Shown: in pieces, positions 1 to 10,155 of the stretch
Layout of the letters: the number at the start of each line of letters is the position of its first letter
How positions within the stretch are numbered: the stretch's first letter is position 1
Source: Bacteroidales bacterium
GTDB lineage: Bacteria; Bacteroidota; Bacteroidia; Bacteroidales; VadinHA17
Direction: 5' to 3'
NCBI GenBank assembly: GCA_016709865.1
Contig: JADJLX010000002.1
Location: forward strand, 124,001 to 188,000
DNA: 64,000 nucleotides
Notes under the pieces: model-generated
The model's input: the letters and a program-made list of their open reading frames with translations, nothing else
What the model was told of the DNA's origin: nothing
The model's database searches: none
Translations under genes and position numbers: made by a program

Positions 1-1
1 A

Positions 2-522
2 AACGACAATGTACTTGATTTTGGTTGTGCAACCGGGACAAAAACGATTGAGCTCGCGGGTGGAGTAAAACACATTCATGGCCTTGACCTCTCATCTGAA
101 ATGATCAGATATGCATTAATAAAAAAGAAGAGTCGAAAGCAGAGAATGTATCTTTTTCAAAGGGAACATTATCAGATGATGATTTTGAGAATTCTTCCTT
201 TGATAAAATAATTGCTGGCGCAATAATTCATCTATTAGAGGATAGTGAAAAAGTAATCCGGAGAATTCATGAGTTATTAAAACCAGGCGGGCTGTTTATT
301 TCAACAACCGGCTGCATGAAAGAAAAGATGGCCTCCGGCAAAAGACTCGAAGTAACATCAATTCTGATTATGAAAAGACTTGGAATATTCCCTCTGCACT
401 TAAACATGTATAAAGCATCGGATGTAGAAAAACTAATCATGGATCAGAATTTTGAGATAGTTGAATCCGAAAAGATTTTTGATGGAATTACAGCCAGCTT
501 TATTGTCGCAAGAAAACTCTGA
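2..522 (+). pseudogene. Class I SAM-dependent methyltransferase, 5'-partial and frameshifted
   Basis: The gene runs in from the left edge. The first readable codons give a class I methyltransferase motif I (VLDFGCATG) followed by a motif II-like LDLSSEM, so this is an S-adenosylmethionine-dependent methyltransferase; the substrate is unknown. The frame used at 2-121 breaks at an A6 run (121-126). Adding one A restores a continuous protein through FDKIIAGAIIHLLED and LLKPGGLFISTTG to the stop at 522. One missing base in a homopolymer is more likely an assembly error than decay, but both are possible. The N-terminus lies outside the window. Confidence 0.6.
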
Positions 523-630
523 ATTGCAAATACTTAAATGAAGATGCTACTTTTATTTGTCTTTCTGATTAAAGTCTTCCAGGTTTCCCCGGCTCTATAA
601 ATCATACAAATAATTTACAGGAAAAGTGAC

Positions 631-1558
631 ATGAAAAAACTGATTATTTTGCTGCTTGTACTTAGCAATAATGTATTTGGCCAGCCTGAACGCATCCAAT
701 TTTTAATTACAACTGTCCGCACAGGTGATACTGAAATTTTTACAGTTGATCCTGTTACAGGCGATGCTTTCAACATAACCAAAGCACCTGAATCAGAAGA
801 GCGTTATCCGGCATTTCACCCAAACGGTAAACAGGTCATTTTCACATCTGATCGTGATGATGGTAAAACTTTTAACTATTATATATCAAATTCTGATGGC
901 TCAAACCTTAAAAAAGATTACCAGTCTGACAGAAGGATCAGTTGCTTATTGGGCGTCATTTACTGCTGATGGCAAATGGATTTATTTTAATGAAGGAAAT
1001 TCTTCGAAGATCTATAGAGTAAAACCCGATGGCTCTCAACAGGAAGTAACAGCAGAAGGAAGGGATGCCAATATTTCACCGGACGGGAAAAAACTGGTTT
1101 TCACAAGAAAAGGACAAAAAGCCTGGGGAGTATGGATAATGGACTGGGATGGGAAGAATCCATTACAGATAATACCAAATGAATCCGAGATTGGCGGTAT
1201 AGCTCCCATATGGTCACCTGATGGGAAAAGAGTAGCATTTTCAATGCAGGCAGGTGAGATTGCTGAGATCTTCTCGTGTAATGCCGACGGATCTGATTTA
1301 AGGCAACTGACAGATCTTAAACAAATCAGTAGTTCTCCGGCATATTCACCAGACGGCAGAATTATAACATTCAGAGTCACCAATGAAGCCTATTGGCGCG
1401 ACCAGCAAAAGATGAAACAGACATATGCTGAAAAAGAAGGTGATAAACGTCCGGTCTGGATGATGAATGCAGACGGCAGCAATGCCAGAATTGTAGAGGT
1501 GCTCCATTATCAGTGTGCTATGGATGGTAGCAGAGCAGAGATAAGGAATATCAGATAG
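631..1558 (+). pseudogene. TolB-like WD40/PD40 beta-propeller protein, frameshifted
   Basis: This exported protein is made of TolB/PD40-type propeller blades. Repeats such as FHPNGKQVIFTSDRDDG, FTADGKWIYF, ISPDGKKLVFTRKG, WSPDGKRVAFS and YSPDGRIITFR recur about every 40-45 residues. The N-terminus (MKKLIILLLVLSNNVFGQ) is a signal peptide, so it acts in the periplasm or outer envelope, probably as a binding scaffold. The reading frame changes at an A6 run (910-915). Removing one A joins SNLKK directly to ITSLTEGS and gives one protein of about 308 residues. It is not the tolB of a Tol-Pal operon, since no tol or pal genes are adjacent. Confidence 0.6.
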
Positions 1559-1643
1559 TTTTAAACCTGACAACAAATACAATTGATTATTTGTTTTGTT
1601 AACAGGATGTAATAAAATTATCACCAATTAATCCAAACTAACT

Positions 1644-2216
1644 ATGTCAAAAGTCGATACAAGAAAAGAGTTGATACCCGAACAACAGGATGAACAGCTC
1701 AATACTTTGAAATTACGTTTTGAGAAGAATATGATCCGGCATAATGATCTTGAATGGGATAAAGTTAAGGCAAAGCTTAAATCTGATACCAGGAAACTGT
1801 GGTCACTTTGTGAGATGGAAAAAAGCGGCGGTGAACCGGATGTTATTGGTTTTGATAAGAAGACCGGAGAGTACATATTTTATGACTGTTCAGCGGAGAG
1901 TCCTGCAGGCCGGAGAAGCATCTGCTACGACGGAGAAGCACTGGAGTCCAGGAAGGAAAATAAGCCCCAAACCAGTGCAGTTGATATGGCTGCGGAAATG
2001 GGGATTGAACTTTTAACTGAAGAACAATACAGGGATCTTCAGAAAACCGGACAATTCGATCTTAAGACATCGAGTTGGGTAAAAACACCTGCAAATATCA
2101 GAAAACTTGGAGGTGCGCTCTTTTGCGATCGTCGCTTTGACCAGGTCTTTGTTTATCACAATGGGGCAGAATCTTACTATGCTGCCAGAGGGTTCCGAGG
2201 ATTGCTTAGAGTCTGA
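1644..2216 (+). CDS. DUF4256 domain-containing protein
   Basis: A 190-residue soluble protein with no signal peptide. It matches the DUF4256 family over its full length, with conserved stretches LWSLCEMEKSGGEPDV, YIFYDCSAESPAGRRS, MAAEMGIELLTEEQY, and the ending FVYHNGAESYYAARGFRG. The biochemical function of the family is not known to me. It stands alone: the gap to the preceding gene is about 85 bp and to the next gene 67 bp on the same strand. Length and conserved ends suggest an intact gene with the correct start. Confidence 0.8.
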   Translation: MSKVDTRKELIPEQQDEQLNTLKLRFEKNMIRHNDLEWDKVKAKLKSDTRKLWSLCEMEKSGGEPDVIGFDKKTGEYIFYDCSAESPAGRRSICYDGEALESRKENKPQTSAVDMAAEMGIELLTEEQYRDLQKTGQFDLKTSSWVKTPANIRKLGGALFCDRRFDQVFVYHNGAESYYAARGFRGLLRV

Positions 2217-2283
2217 GAACCATACCACTAAATGATTCTGACTAGAAGCTATTTACATTAAAATAATTCATATTCATGATCAG

Positions 2284-2955
2284 ATGAAAACAGGTTATAT
2301 TCTTAAACACCTCACAGGTACACTGGTGTTCTTTCTCATTCTGTTTTTGAGTGCGGGCAGATTTTATTACTGGCAGGGTTTGATTTATACAGGCATCGGA
2401 CTGATAATGGGTATCCTGAGTTATACACTGCTCAAACCTGATGCTGAACTTTTAGAAGAACGTTCAAAGCCTGGAGAGGGAACCAAAAGCTGGGATAAAA
2501 TGTTATTGGGACTATCGTTTCTGGCTACTATTGCTATGTACATTGTGGCCGGACTTGATTCGGGACGTTATTACTGGTCACCGGATTTCCACTGGAGCCT
2601 GACTCTGGCCGGGATTATCCTCACCGCAACCGGACAACTGCTTTTTATTGTGGCACAGAAACAGAACAGATTCTTTTCAAGCACTGTCAGAATACAAACT
2701 GAAAGAGAACATATTGTTTGTGATACAGGACTGTATAAAGTTGTAAGGCATCCTGCTTACATGGGATCAACTATCCAGGCTATTGGATTCCCGCTTCTGT
2801 TAGGATCTTTGTGGAGCATTATTCCTGTTGTCTTTATGATCATTCTGCACATAATGAGAACATTATGGGAAGATGAAACCTTAAGGAAGGAGCTGAAGGG
2901 GTATACTGCTTATACTCTTAAAACCAAATACAGGCTGATACCATTTGCATGGTAA
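2284..2955 (+). CDS. Isoprenylcysteine carboxyl methyltransferase (ICMT/PEMT) family membrane protein
   Basis: A 223-residue integral membrane protein with about five hydrophobic segments. The C-terminal third has the ICMT/PEMT signature: GLYKVVRHPAYMG near residue 155 (the RHPxY S-adenosylmethionine-binding motif), then a Glu-rich helix (WEDETLRKELKGYTAY) and RLIPFAW at the end. In this superfamily these parts bind S-adenosylmethionine at the membrane face. Bacterial homologues methylate lipids or unknown hydrophobic substrates, so the substrate here cannot be named. It starts 67 bp after the DUF4256 gene. Confidence 0.75.
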   Translation: MKTGYILKHLTGTLVFFLILFLSAGRFYYWQGLIYTGIGLIMGILSYTLLKPDAELLEERSKPGEGTKSWDKMLLGLSFLATIAMYIVAGLDSGRYYWSPDFHWSLTLAGIILTATGQLLFIVAQKQNRFFSSTVRIQTEREHIVCDTGLYKVVRHPAYMGSTIQAIGFPLLLGSLWSIIPVVFMIILHIMRTLWEDETLRKELKGYTAYTLKTKYRLIPFAW

Positions 2956-3102
2956 TTCAGTTATAATAAGAGTAAACTTTCCAGAAGCATTTTCGTAGTT
3001 GCTTACAGATTTCTAAAAGCGCTGAAAACTTTAACGTTTTTATTCGTACCTTTTCGTTGCTGTTTTTTCAAAACCGGATCGATCATTTTACACTAAACTC
3101 AA

Positions 3103-5607
3103 ATGGCAAAGAAGACGAATAAAGGTGATATGGGAAGCACCAACTCAAACGGACCCAAGATAGATGTCCGTAGTGGCATGGATGTAGAATCACTGAAACA
3201 GGCTGTTACAGAGCATTTATTTTACCAGCAGGGCAGAAATATAGTGAATACTTCCCTGAATGATATGTATATGGCTGTTTCATATACCATACGTGACAGG
3301 TTACTACAGAGAGAACATAAAACAATGAATGCCGTGTTTGAAAATGATGCGCGGCTGGTAAGCTATCTGTCTGCTGAGTTTCTTCTGGGTCCGCATTTAG
3401 GAGTTAACCTTATTGCTCTGGATATTTTCGACGCTATGAAACAGGCTGTTGAAGAGCTGGGTTTCAATTTCGGGGAAATAATAGCCCAGGAGGAAGAACC
3501 CGGACTGGGCAATGGTGGTCTCGGCCGGCTGGCAGCCTGTTATATTGACTCGCTGGCATCTCTGCAGATACCTGCTATAGGATATGGAATCAGGTATGAG
3601 TTTGGGATCTTCGATCAGGAGATCCGCGATGGCTGGCAGGTTGAAAAAACAGACAAGTGGTTGCGTAAAGGTAATCCCTGGGAGAGCGTAAGACCAGAGC
3701 TTGCTGTTAACGTAAATTTCGGTGGCCATACCGAGTCATATACCACTTCTGACGGAAATGTATACTTCAGGTGGAAACCGGCTTATAAAGTAACCGGAAT
3801 ACCCTGTGATACACCTATAATGGGATACCATGTACCATCGTGTAATTTCCTGCGCCTGTGGAAATCGGAAGCCGAAGAATCATTCGATTTTTCCTCATTC
3901 AACCAGGGTGACTACTATAAAGCTGTGGATTACAAAGTGAAGTCTGAAAATATCAGCAAGGTATTATATCCCAATGATGAGATGCTTGAAGGTAAGAAGC
4001 TGCGTCTAAAACAGCAGTATTTCTTCGTATCTTGTTCTCTCCAGGATATGATGAGAATACATCTCAGATTCGATGGTAAGCCTAAGGATTTCCATAAAAG
4101 ATGGGCTATACAACTTAATGATACACATCCTTCAGTATCTGTTGCCGAACTAATGCGGATACTCGTTGATGAATACAGCGTTGACTGGGACACAGCATGG
4201 GATACAACATGCAGAACCTTCAGTTATACTAATCACACTCTCCTCCCCGAAGCCCTTGAAAAATGGTCTGTGGGACTGTTTGCATACCTGATACCACGGG
4301 TTCTTGAGATTATTTATGAAATCAATCGCCGCTTTTTGACAGAAGTCAGCAAAAGGTTTCCAGGCGATGAGGGAAAACTCTCCCGAATGTCCCTTATTGA
4401 TGAAACTGGAGGCAAATTTGTGAGGATGGCTAACCTTGCCTGCGCAGGCAGTAATGCAATAAACGGTGTTGCAGCATTGCATACTGATCTGCTGAAGGAA
4501 CAGGTATTGCACGACTGGGTTGAAATGTACCCAGGCCGATTCTATAATGTTACAAACGGCGTAACGCCCCGCCGGTTTGTTGTACTGAGCAATCCCGGAT
4601 TAACCAGGCTTATTACTGATTCTATTGGTGACAAATGGCCCGGTAAGCTGGAGGAACTGAGAAAGCTTGAGCCCTTTGCCGGCGATGCCTCATTCAGGGA
4701 ACAGTTCAGAAATGTTAAACTCAACAACAAGAAACTTCTTGCTGCACTTATTAAAGAAAGAACGGGTATTATAGTTGATCCGGCTTCAATGTTCGATATA
4801 CAGGTAAAAAGAATTCATGAGTATAAACGTCAACACCTGAACGTATTGAATATCATTACCCGGTATTTACGCATAAAGCGAAATCCTGATATCGATATTG
4901 CACCCCGGACATTTATTTTTGGAGGAAAGGCAGCCCCTGGTTATTATACTGCCAAACTCATTATAAAACTTATTAATTCAGTTGGCGAGGTGATAAACTC
5001 TGATCCGGATGTTAAGGACCGGCTCAAGGTGGTCTTCTTTCCTGATTTTAATGTTACAAATGCACAGATTATTTACCCGGCAGCAGACCTTTCAGAACAG
5101 ATCTCAACAGCCGGTAAAGAAGCCAGTGGTACCGGTAATATGAAGTTTTCAATGAACGGAGCACTGACAATAGGCACACTCGACGGGGCTAATGTTGAGA
5201 TCCGCGAAGAGGTTGGAGATAAAAATTTCTTCCTTTTCGGCCTCACTTCTTCGCAGGTGGATGACGCAAAACGTAACGGATACAATCCTAAGTTTCTTTA
5301 CGATAATAACGAAGAGTTGCGCGAAGTGATAAACATGATTAATTCAGGTCATTTCTCAAAAGGCGACCGCAATTTGTTTAAGCCTTTAACCGACAACCTG
5401 TTATGGCACGATCCTTATATGCTTATGGCTGATTATCCATTGTATGTTGCCTGCCAGGACCTGGTAGCCGGCACCTGGAAAAATGCCGGTAAATGGGATG
5501 AAATGGCAATACTGAATGTCGCCAGAATGGGAAAATTCTCCTCTGACCGCTCTATCGGTGATTATTGTGAAAAGATCTGGAAGGTTAAACCTTTCAGGAT
5601 CAAATGA
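3103..5607 (+). CDS. glgP: Glycogen/starch/alpha-glucan phosphorylase
   Basis: An 834-residue GT35 phosphorylase that releases glucose-1-phosphate from alpha-1,4-glucans in the cytoplasm using PLP. The family motif GLGNGGLGRLAACYIDS lies near residue 133. The PLP site EASGTGNMKFSMNGA places the Schiff-base lysine at about residue 681. AIQLNDTHPS and FDIQVKRIHEYKRQ are also typical. Length fits the long GlgP type of bacteria and plants. It is monocistronic here; no glgB, glgC or glgA is in the window. The start is preceded by a roughly 150-bp non-coding leader that includes a TACCTTTTC sequence resembling a -7 element. Confidence 0.95.
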   Translation: MAKKTNKGDMGSTNSNGPKIDVRSGMDVESLKQAVTEHLFYQQGRNIVNTSLNDMYMAVSYTIRDRLLQREHKTMNAVFENDARLVSYLSAEFLLGPHLGVNLIALDIFDAMKQAVEELGFNFGEIIAQEEEPGLGNGGLGRLAACYIDSLASLQIPAIGYGIRYEFGIFDQEIRDGWQVEKTDKWLRKGNPWESVRPELAVNVNFGGHTESYTTSDGNVYFRWKPAYKVTGIPCDTPIMGYHVPSCNFLRLWKSEAEESFDFSSFNQGDYYKAVDYKVKSENISKVLYPNDEMLEGKKLRLKQQYFFVSCSLQDMMRIHLRFDGKPKDFHKRWAIQLNDTHPSVSVAELMRILVDEYSVDWDTAWDTTCRTFSYTNHTLLPEALEKWSVGLFAYLIPRVLEIIYEINRRFLTEVSKRFPGDEGKLSRMSLIDETGGKFVRMANLACAGSNAINGVAALHTDLLKEQVLHDWVEMYPGRFYNVTNGVTPRRFVVLSNPGLTRLITDSIGDKWPGKLEELRKLEPFAGDASFREQFRNVKLNNKKLLAALIKERTGIIVDPASMFDIQVKRIHEYKRQHLNVLNIITRYLRIKRNPDIDIAPRTFIFGGKAAPGYYTAKLIIKLINSVGEVINSDPDVKDRLKVVFFPDFNVTNAQIIYPAADLSEQISTAGKEASGTGNMKFSMNGALTIGTLDGANVEIREEVGDKNFFLFGLTSSQVDDAKRNGYNPKFLYDNNEELREVINMINSGHFSKGDRNLFKPLTDNLLWHDPYMLMADYPLYVACQDLVAGTWKNAGKWDEMAILNVARMGKFSSDRSIGDYCEKIWKVKPFRIK

Positions 5608-5748
5608 AACAGCAGTTCATAAAGCTCATTCACTTTATTTCACTGGTCATACAGCAGATTTCGTCTGGCAAATTGTTCATTTGGTATATCAGATTTGGCA
5701 ATGAGTTCAGCATTTGCTCATTTTGATATGAATTTAATCTGAACAATT

Positions 5749-8097
5749 ATGCTAAAATATTTCTTTAAGATAGCTCTCCGCTATTTATGGCAAAAAAGAA
5801 CATACAGTCTGCTCATTTATTTATGTCTGACATTCGGACTAACCTGCGCAATTATTACTCTCCTCTATATCAGGAATGTATATAGTTATGACAGGTTTCA
5901 TAAGAATTATGATAGAATCTATTCAGTTGAAGCCTGGGTAACATACTTCAATGGAGACCGTTTTCCTAAAGAGTACCTTTCAGCTTCTCTTTCAGATCTG
6001 CTGAAGGAAGCGGCTCCCGAAGCACAGGAAATAACCCGGACAGCAGCACAGGATTTTACTTTTATCACCGGTGATAAAGCGTTTACCGGGACCGGATTAT
6101 ATGCCGATAGTAACTTCTTCAGTGTTTTCACTTTCCCTCTTGTCAGTCCGGGCAAAACCAATATACTGACGGGTCCGAACTCAATTCTGGTATCTGAAAG
6201 CATGGCTGTCAGGTTCTTTCAGAGCACAGACTGTGAAGGAAAAACACTGATAGTTAAAGAGAACGGAAAAGAGAAGTCTTTTAATATAGCCGGAATCTTT
6301 AAAGATGTTCCGCGTCAGTCTCTCCTGCAATTTGACTTTGTTATTCCCTTTTCAGGATTTCTGTCAGAGAATACCCGGGCTACTGACCCTGGTTCAACAG
6401 CTAATCAAACCTGGATTGTATTAAAGGACAATGCTGAAAAATTGTATGTTGAGAACAAGATCAGAGATCTTATCAAAGACGAGGAAACAACTCTTAATCA
6501 GGAGCTGTTCCTGTTTCCTCTGAAAGAAAAGATCCTGTACTCATATGCCGGAGGAAAAAGGGTATGGAATGAAATGCAGAATATCGCAATTGCAGGTTCC
6601 ATAGGTTTTGCAATTCTTCTGATTGCATGTTTCAATTATATAAACCTTTCAATTGCCTTAAATTTCAGAAGGTATCGCGAAGCGGGAATAAAAAAGGCAG
6701 CGGGTGCAGGCAGGTCTTCTGTTGCAATTCAGTACCTCGGCGAAACATTCATATTAACAGCAATTAGCCTTCTGAGTTCTCTTATTTTAGTAATGGCATT
6801 ACTTCCGGGCTTAAATGCAATACTCAGCTTTGATATTCATTTCAGTCCCGACCCTGTAATAATCGGTATTCTTATTGCAGTTGCCCTGTTTACAGGCCTG
6901 GTCTCAGGATTACTTCCGGCCCTGTATCTTGCATCATCCAATCCTGTGGATGCCCTTAAGGGGAAACTGATCACCAGTCACAGCTATAGTTTTTTCAGGC
7001 AAACTCTTATTGTATTCCAGTTCACAATACCTGTGGTTCTGATTATATGCATGATGATAATAAGGGCCCAGGACAGTTACATGCGAAATTACGACCTTGG
7101 AGTAGACAGGGACAGGACAATTATACTTAATACTACAACCAATATACAGAAACATGCAGAAAGTGTTAAGGCTGATTTGCTTGCCATTCCGGGTATTGAT
7201 GCAGTAAGCTTTACTAACTGTATTCCCGGACGCGGTGCAAAGGTTTCGGGTGAAGTCAGCTGGAATGGAAAGGATATCACCGAACAAATACTTTTCTGGT
7301 GTGTCAATTCGGATTTTGATTATAACAAAACGGTAACAGTAAACATTGCCGATGGCAGATTTTTCGATCCTGCCTTTTCAACAGATTCTGTTTCCTATCT
7401 CATAAATGATATTGCAGCCGGAGTGATAAAAAACACAAATCCGGTTGGATCGACAATCACCGTTGAGGGACAAAAAGGTACTGTTATAGGTGTCTTTAAG
7501 GATTTTCACGCAATTGATCTGGCCGGTCCTCTTGTACCAACAATTATGCGCATCAAACCAGATGAACAGCCAACTATTCTGGTAAAGTATTCATCAGGTT
7601 CATTTTTAACAGTAAGCAACAAAATTAGGGAAGTTTACCATGCATATGAGACAGAAGAGCCATACAGGGCAATATTATTTCGTGATCTGATCTCATACTC
7701 TAATCTGAATCTGCCATCACAACTGGTTGGTCTTGCATTCATAATCGCGCTTATTCTTGCCTGCATGGGATTATTTGGACTGGCTTCCTTCACTTCTGAA
7801 AACCGTACAAAAGAAATAGGGATCAGGAAGGCCAACGGAGCCACAACCTTATCTGTGATGCGACTGTTGCTAACAAATTATTGTAAATGGCTTTTAATAT
7901 CAGTTCTTATGGCTGTTCCATTGGCATTAATGATTGGCAGGATATTTCTCGGAAGGTTCTTTTTCCATACTCCGGTTCCTGTCTGGGCTTTTGTTTCAGG
8001 ACCTTTGCTGGCCATACTGGTCGCATTACTGACGGTTAGCTCACAGACGTGGAATGTTGCAAGCCGGAATCCGGTAAGGTCGCTCAGGTATGAATAA
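5749..8097 (+). CDS. FtsX/MacB-type ABC transporter permease
   Basis: A 782-residue inner-membrane permease. It has one N-terminal membrane helix (residues about 18-42), a MacB-type periplasmic core domain, three helices with the FtsX motif around residues 280-400, a second periplasmic domain, and a C-terminal three-helix FtsX domain (LACMGLFGLASFTSENRTKEIGIRKANGA). This duplicated arrangement is common in Bacteroidota antimicrobial-peptide or lipoprotein exporters. No ATPase gene is adjacent, so its nucleotide-binding partner is encoded elsewhere. A strong hairpin follows the stop codon. Confidence 0.88.
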   Translation: MLKYFFKIALRYLWQKRTYSLLIYLCLTFGLTCAIITLLYIRNVYSYDRFHKNYDRIYSVEAWVTYFNGDRFPKEYLSASLSDLLKEAAPEAQEITRTAAQDFTFITGDKAFTGTGLYADSNFFSVFTFPLVSPGKTNILTGPNSILVSESMAVRFFQSTDCEGKTLIVKENGKEKSFNIAGIFKDVPRQSLLQFDFVIPFSGFLSENTRATDPGSTANQTWIVLKDNAEKLYVENKIRDLIKDEETTLNQELFLFPLKEKILYSYAGGKRVWNEMQNIAIAGSIGFAILLIACFNYINLSIALNFRRYREAGIKKAAGAGRSSVAIQYLGETFILTAISLLSSLILVMALLPGLNAILSFDIHFSPDPVIIGILIAVALFTGLVSGLLPALYLASSNPVDALKGKLITSHSYSFFRQTLIVFQFTIPVVLIICMMIIRAQDSYMRNYDLGVDRDRTIILNTTTNIQKHAESVKADLLAIPGIDAVSFTNCIPGRGAKVSGEVSWNGKDITEQILFWCVNSDFDYNKTVTVNIADGRFFDPAFSTDSVSYLINDIAAGVIKNTNPVGSTITVEGQKGTVIGVFKDFHAIDLAGPLVPTIMRIKPDEQPTILVKYSSGSFLTVSNKIREVYHAYETEEPYRAILFRDLISYSNLNLPSQLVGLAFIIALILACMGLFGLASFTSENRTKEIGIRKANGATTLSVMRLLLTNYCKWLLISVLMAVPLALMIGRIFLGRFFFHTPVPVWAFVSGPLLAILVALLTVSSQTWNVASRNPVRSLRYE

Positions 8098-8110
8098 TCA
8101 ATAAAATGAT

Positions 8111-8136
8111 AAAGAGACATCGGTGGATGTCTCTTT
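8111..8136. terminator. Perfect 11-bp hairpin after the permease gene
   Basis: AAAGAGACATC and GATGTCTCTTT pair perfectly around a GGTG loop, beginning 13 bp after the permease stop. The A-rich left arm and T-rich right arm suit a bidirectional rho-independent terminator between the permease and the opposite-strand gene ending at 8198. Confidence 0.7.
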
Positions 8137-8197
8137 TCAGTTAAATTAAAACCTAAAACTAGGGATGGCCTGGCGGCCTGTTATTGATCGCGATGAT

Positions 8198-8677
8198 CTA
8201 CATTGCTGCAAGCACTTCACCTTTGATAAGAAGGGGGAAGTAAGCTGCTATAAGTTGGGTACTTTCGGTCTCACTGTTTTTACCTGGTACAATTAACTTC
8301 TGATGAAAATACTGGCTCCTGTCCAAAGCCTCCTCAGATTTTGTGTAACCTACCAGATCCATTGATTTGTCAAGTTTCTGAACCCCGAAATAATCTCCGT
8401 TACATACATACTGAACTGATAACTTATCGGAAAGCACAATGTAGTTTTTACACTTCTTGTCTTTCTTAATAGCTACAGTTACCTCAAGAGGTGAATTCTG
8501 ATAGCTGATAACAAATGCCTTAAGTTCTTCACCATTAATGGTAACAGGCTTATCGGCCATCTCTATTTTGTAGTCTCCCAGTGCTGAATGGGTTTTCCCT
8601 GCAGCAACAAATTCTCTCGAAAACGATGCAGTACTTAATGCTAACATTAGTAAACCTGCGATTAACACTCTTTTCAT
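8198..8677 (-). CDS. Small exported protein of unknown function
   Basis: A 159-residue protein with a clear N-terminal signal peptide (MKRVLIAGLLMLALSTASFS). The mature part is mostly beta-strand-like, with two Cys residues (KKCKNY and YVCNGD). I do not recognise the family. It is transcribed alone and converges on the permease gene. The 254-bp region upstream (8678-8931) holds no gene and no repeat I can define. Confidence 0.65.
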   Translation of the reverse strand: MKRVLIAGLLMLALSTASFSREFVAAGKTHSALGDYKIEMADKPVTINGEELKAFVISYQNSPLEVTVAIKKDKKCKNYIVLSDKLSVQYVCNGDYFGVQKLDKSMDLVGYTKSEEALDRSQYFHQKLIVPGKNSETESTQLIAAYFPLLIKGEVLAAM

Positions 8678-8931
8678 GGCTTTAAAATTTTAAATTTTGA
8701 TAATTTTGATTAATGCTTTTAACTGTCTCTTTTTTATTCTTTCTTCATTTTCATGAAGGATTAGTTTCAATCTTCACATCAAAATTATGCTATAAGACAA
8801 TACCGGAAAAGGATAATCCAACGGATGGCAGGATTGACCAAACGGATGGTAAAAAAAAGGGAATATCCTGTTAAACGGAGTAGCGAGAAACGAGTAAATT
8901 GTGAGGAAAGAGGTGTAGAGGGTAATACGTT

Positions 8932-9351
8932 TTACAGGTATTTCTTCACCTTTTTCCAGTACTGAATAGTCTTTTTACCGGAACCGTTCCAGTTCTTTGC
9001 AATCTTCTCAAAATTATAGGGACCAATTTCTGAAGCGTAGTATAAGAATACTTTTTCAGAAGTTTGATAATCGTACATATCAGCCGGTTCATAACTTTCT
9101 CCGGTTCTTTCATTGTAATCCTGTACCCTTATGGGTCTGATCTGAAAATAACCAACTGCTTCCTCCTCGGGATTATAGGCAAGTGTATCGAATTTTGTTT
9201 CTACCATACCAATTGCGGTGATAAGTTTCCGGAATGGCTCGTATGGTTGTGAGGCGAAGATTACAATGGCATTGCTGCTTGGTGCAAATACTTTAAAACT
9301 GACTGTTAATAAAATAACAACAGTCAGTATCCTTCTAAGAATTAAAGACAT
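8932..9351 (-). CDS. Exported lysozyme-fold (lytic transglycosylase-like) protein
   Basis: An approximately 139-residue secreted protein. The ATG at 9351 begins a good signal peptide (MSLILRRILTVVILLTVSF); a longer TTG start at 9384 is less likely. The mature part contains IGMVETKFDTLAYNPEEEAVGYFQIRPIRV, which has the E...(A/V)GxxQI pattern of lysozyme-like and SLT muramidase folds, with the Glu of MVET as the likely acid. A C-terminal WNGSGKK resembles the NWNGG segment of such enzymes. The protein lacks a separate binding domain. The likely role is peptidoglycan cleavage in the periplasm; this is inferred from motifs only. Confidence 0.6.
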   Translation of the reverse strand: MSLILRRILTVVILLTVSFKVFAPSSNAIVIFASQPYEPFRKLITAIGMVETKFDTLAYNPEEEAVGYFQIRPIRVQDYNERTGESYEPADMYDYQTSEKVFLYYASEIGPYNFEKIAKNWNGSGKKTIQYWKKVKKYL

Positions 9352-9434
9352 AATGGTAATAAAATATATGGGAAAATTGTTCAATCATTACCCTAGTAAC
9401 GATTGATCATTGAAATTGTTTAAAGATGGAACTG

Positions 9435-9890
9435 CTAATCTTTGAACAACTTAACATTTAAAGCTGTCGCTCCCTTAGGGCCTTTTCCAATCTCAAATGT
9501 CACAACATTGTTTTCCTTGATTTTATCAAGAAGGTTATTTGCATGAACAAATACACTCTGTTTGTTATCCATGTCGCGGATAAATCCGAATCCTTTGGAA
9601 TCGTTAAAGAAGGTTACAACTCCTTTTCTTATATAATCAGGCTTATCGGATGGGTCACTCTTTGTATTTCCGAGTTCAATGCTGCTCGGATCAATAACAA
9701 TTTTTTTATTGGGATCGGGTGGAGTTGATGTAATCATACCATTTTCATCAACATATGCTATCATGTCGTCGAAGCTGCCTTTTTTTCCAGACTCTTTTCT
9801 GATCAGACGCTTCTTCTCTTTTTCTTTTCTCTTTTTCTCTTTTTTATTCTTAACCTCTTTTTTGTTGAATGTCTCCTGCGATCTTCCCAT
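9435..9890 (-). CDS. Cold-shock domain protein with a basic N-terminal extension
   Basis: A 151-residue protein. Residues 1-40 are extremely Lys-rich (KKEKKRKEKEKKRLIRK), a probable nucleic-acid-binding tail. Residues about 85-150 form a cold-shock domain with RNP1-like KGFGFI and RNP2-like VFVHANNL. It probably binds RNA or single-stranded DNA in the cytoplasm. It is longer than the usual 65-70-residue Csp. The gap to the preceding minus-strand gene is about 80 bp. Confidence 0.85.
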   Translation of the reverse strand: MGRSQETFNKKEVKNKKEKKRKEKEKKRLIRKESGKKGSFDDMIAYVDENGMITSTPPDPNKKIVIDPSSIELGNTKSDPSDKPDYIRKGVVTFFNDSKGFGFIRDMDNKQSVFVHANNLLDKIKENNVVTFEIGKGPKGATALNVKLFKD

Positions 9891-10071
9891 AAATTAAATT
9901 TGGTTCGTTATTTATCCTGCAATATGCATTAATTGCTCAAAGGTACTCATAAATTTCCGGTTATGCTATTTTATGAAGAGACAGCAGCTTAAACATTTCG
10001 GTAAGAATTTTGTTTTATAATTAATAATGGGTTTTACATATCAACTTCCTGCTTTCAAAAATCCCCGGGAC

Positions 10072-10102
10072 TTGACATTTGATGCTCAATATTGTAACTT
10101 TG
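10072..10102 (+). promoter_or_regulatory. Bacteroidota-type promoter for the desaturase gene
   Basis: A TTG at 10072-10074 and a TAACTTTG box at 10095-10102 are separated by 20 bp, matching the Bacteroidota -33/-7 layout (TTTG or TTG, then TAnnTTTG). The box lies 54 bp before the desaturase start codon. Confidence 0.55.
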
Positions 10103-10155
10103 CATTCTGATTTTCAAAGAATTGCACAAATGCATCCGATTTATAAACAGAAATA

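Noticed and set aside
1..1558. Genuine decay of two neighbouring genes at the left edge
   Set aside because: Each break is a single homopolymer base with otherwise conserved sequence; error is the simpler reading, though I cannot exclude decay.
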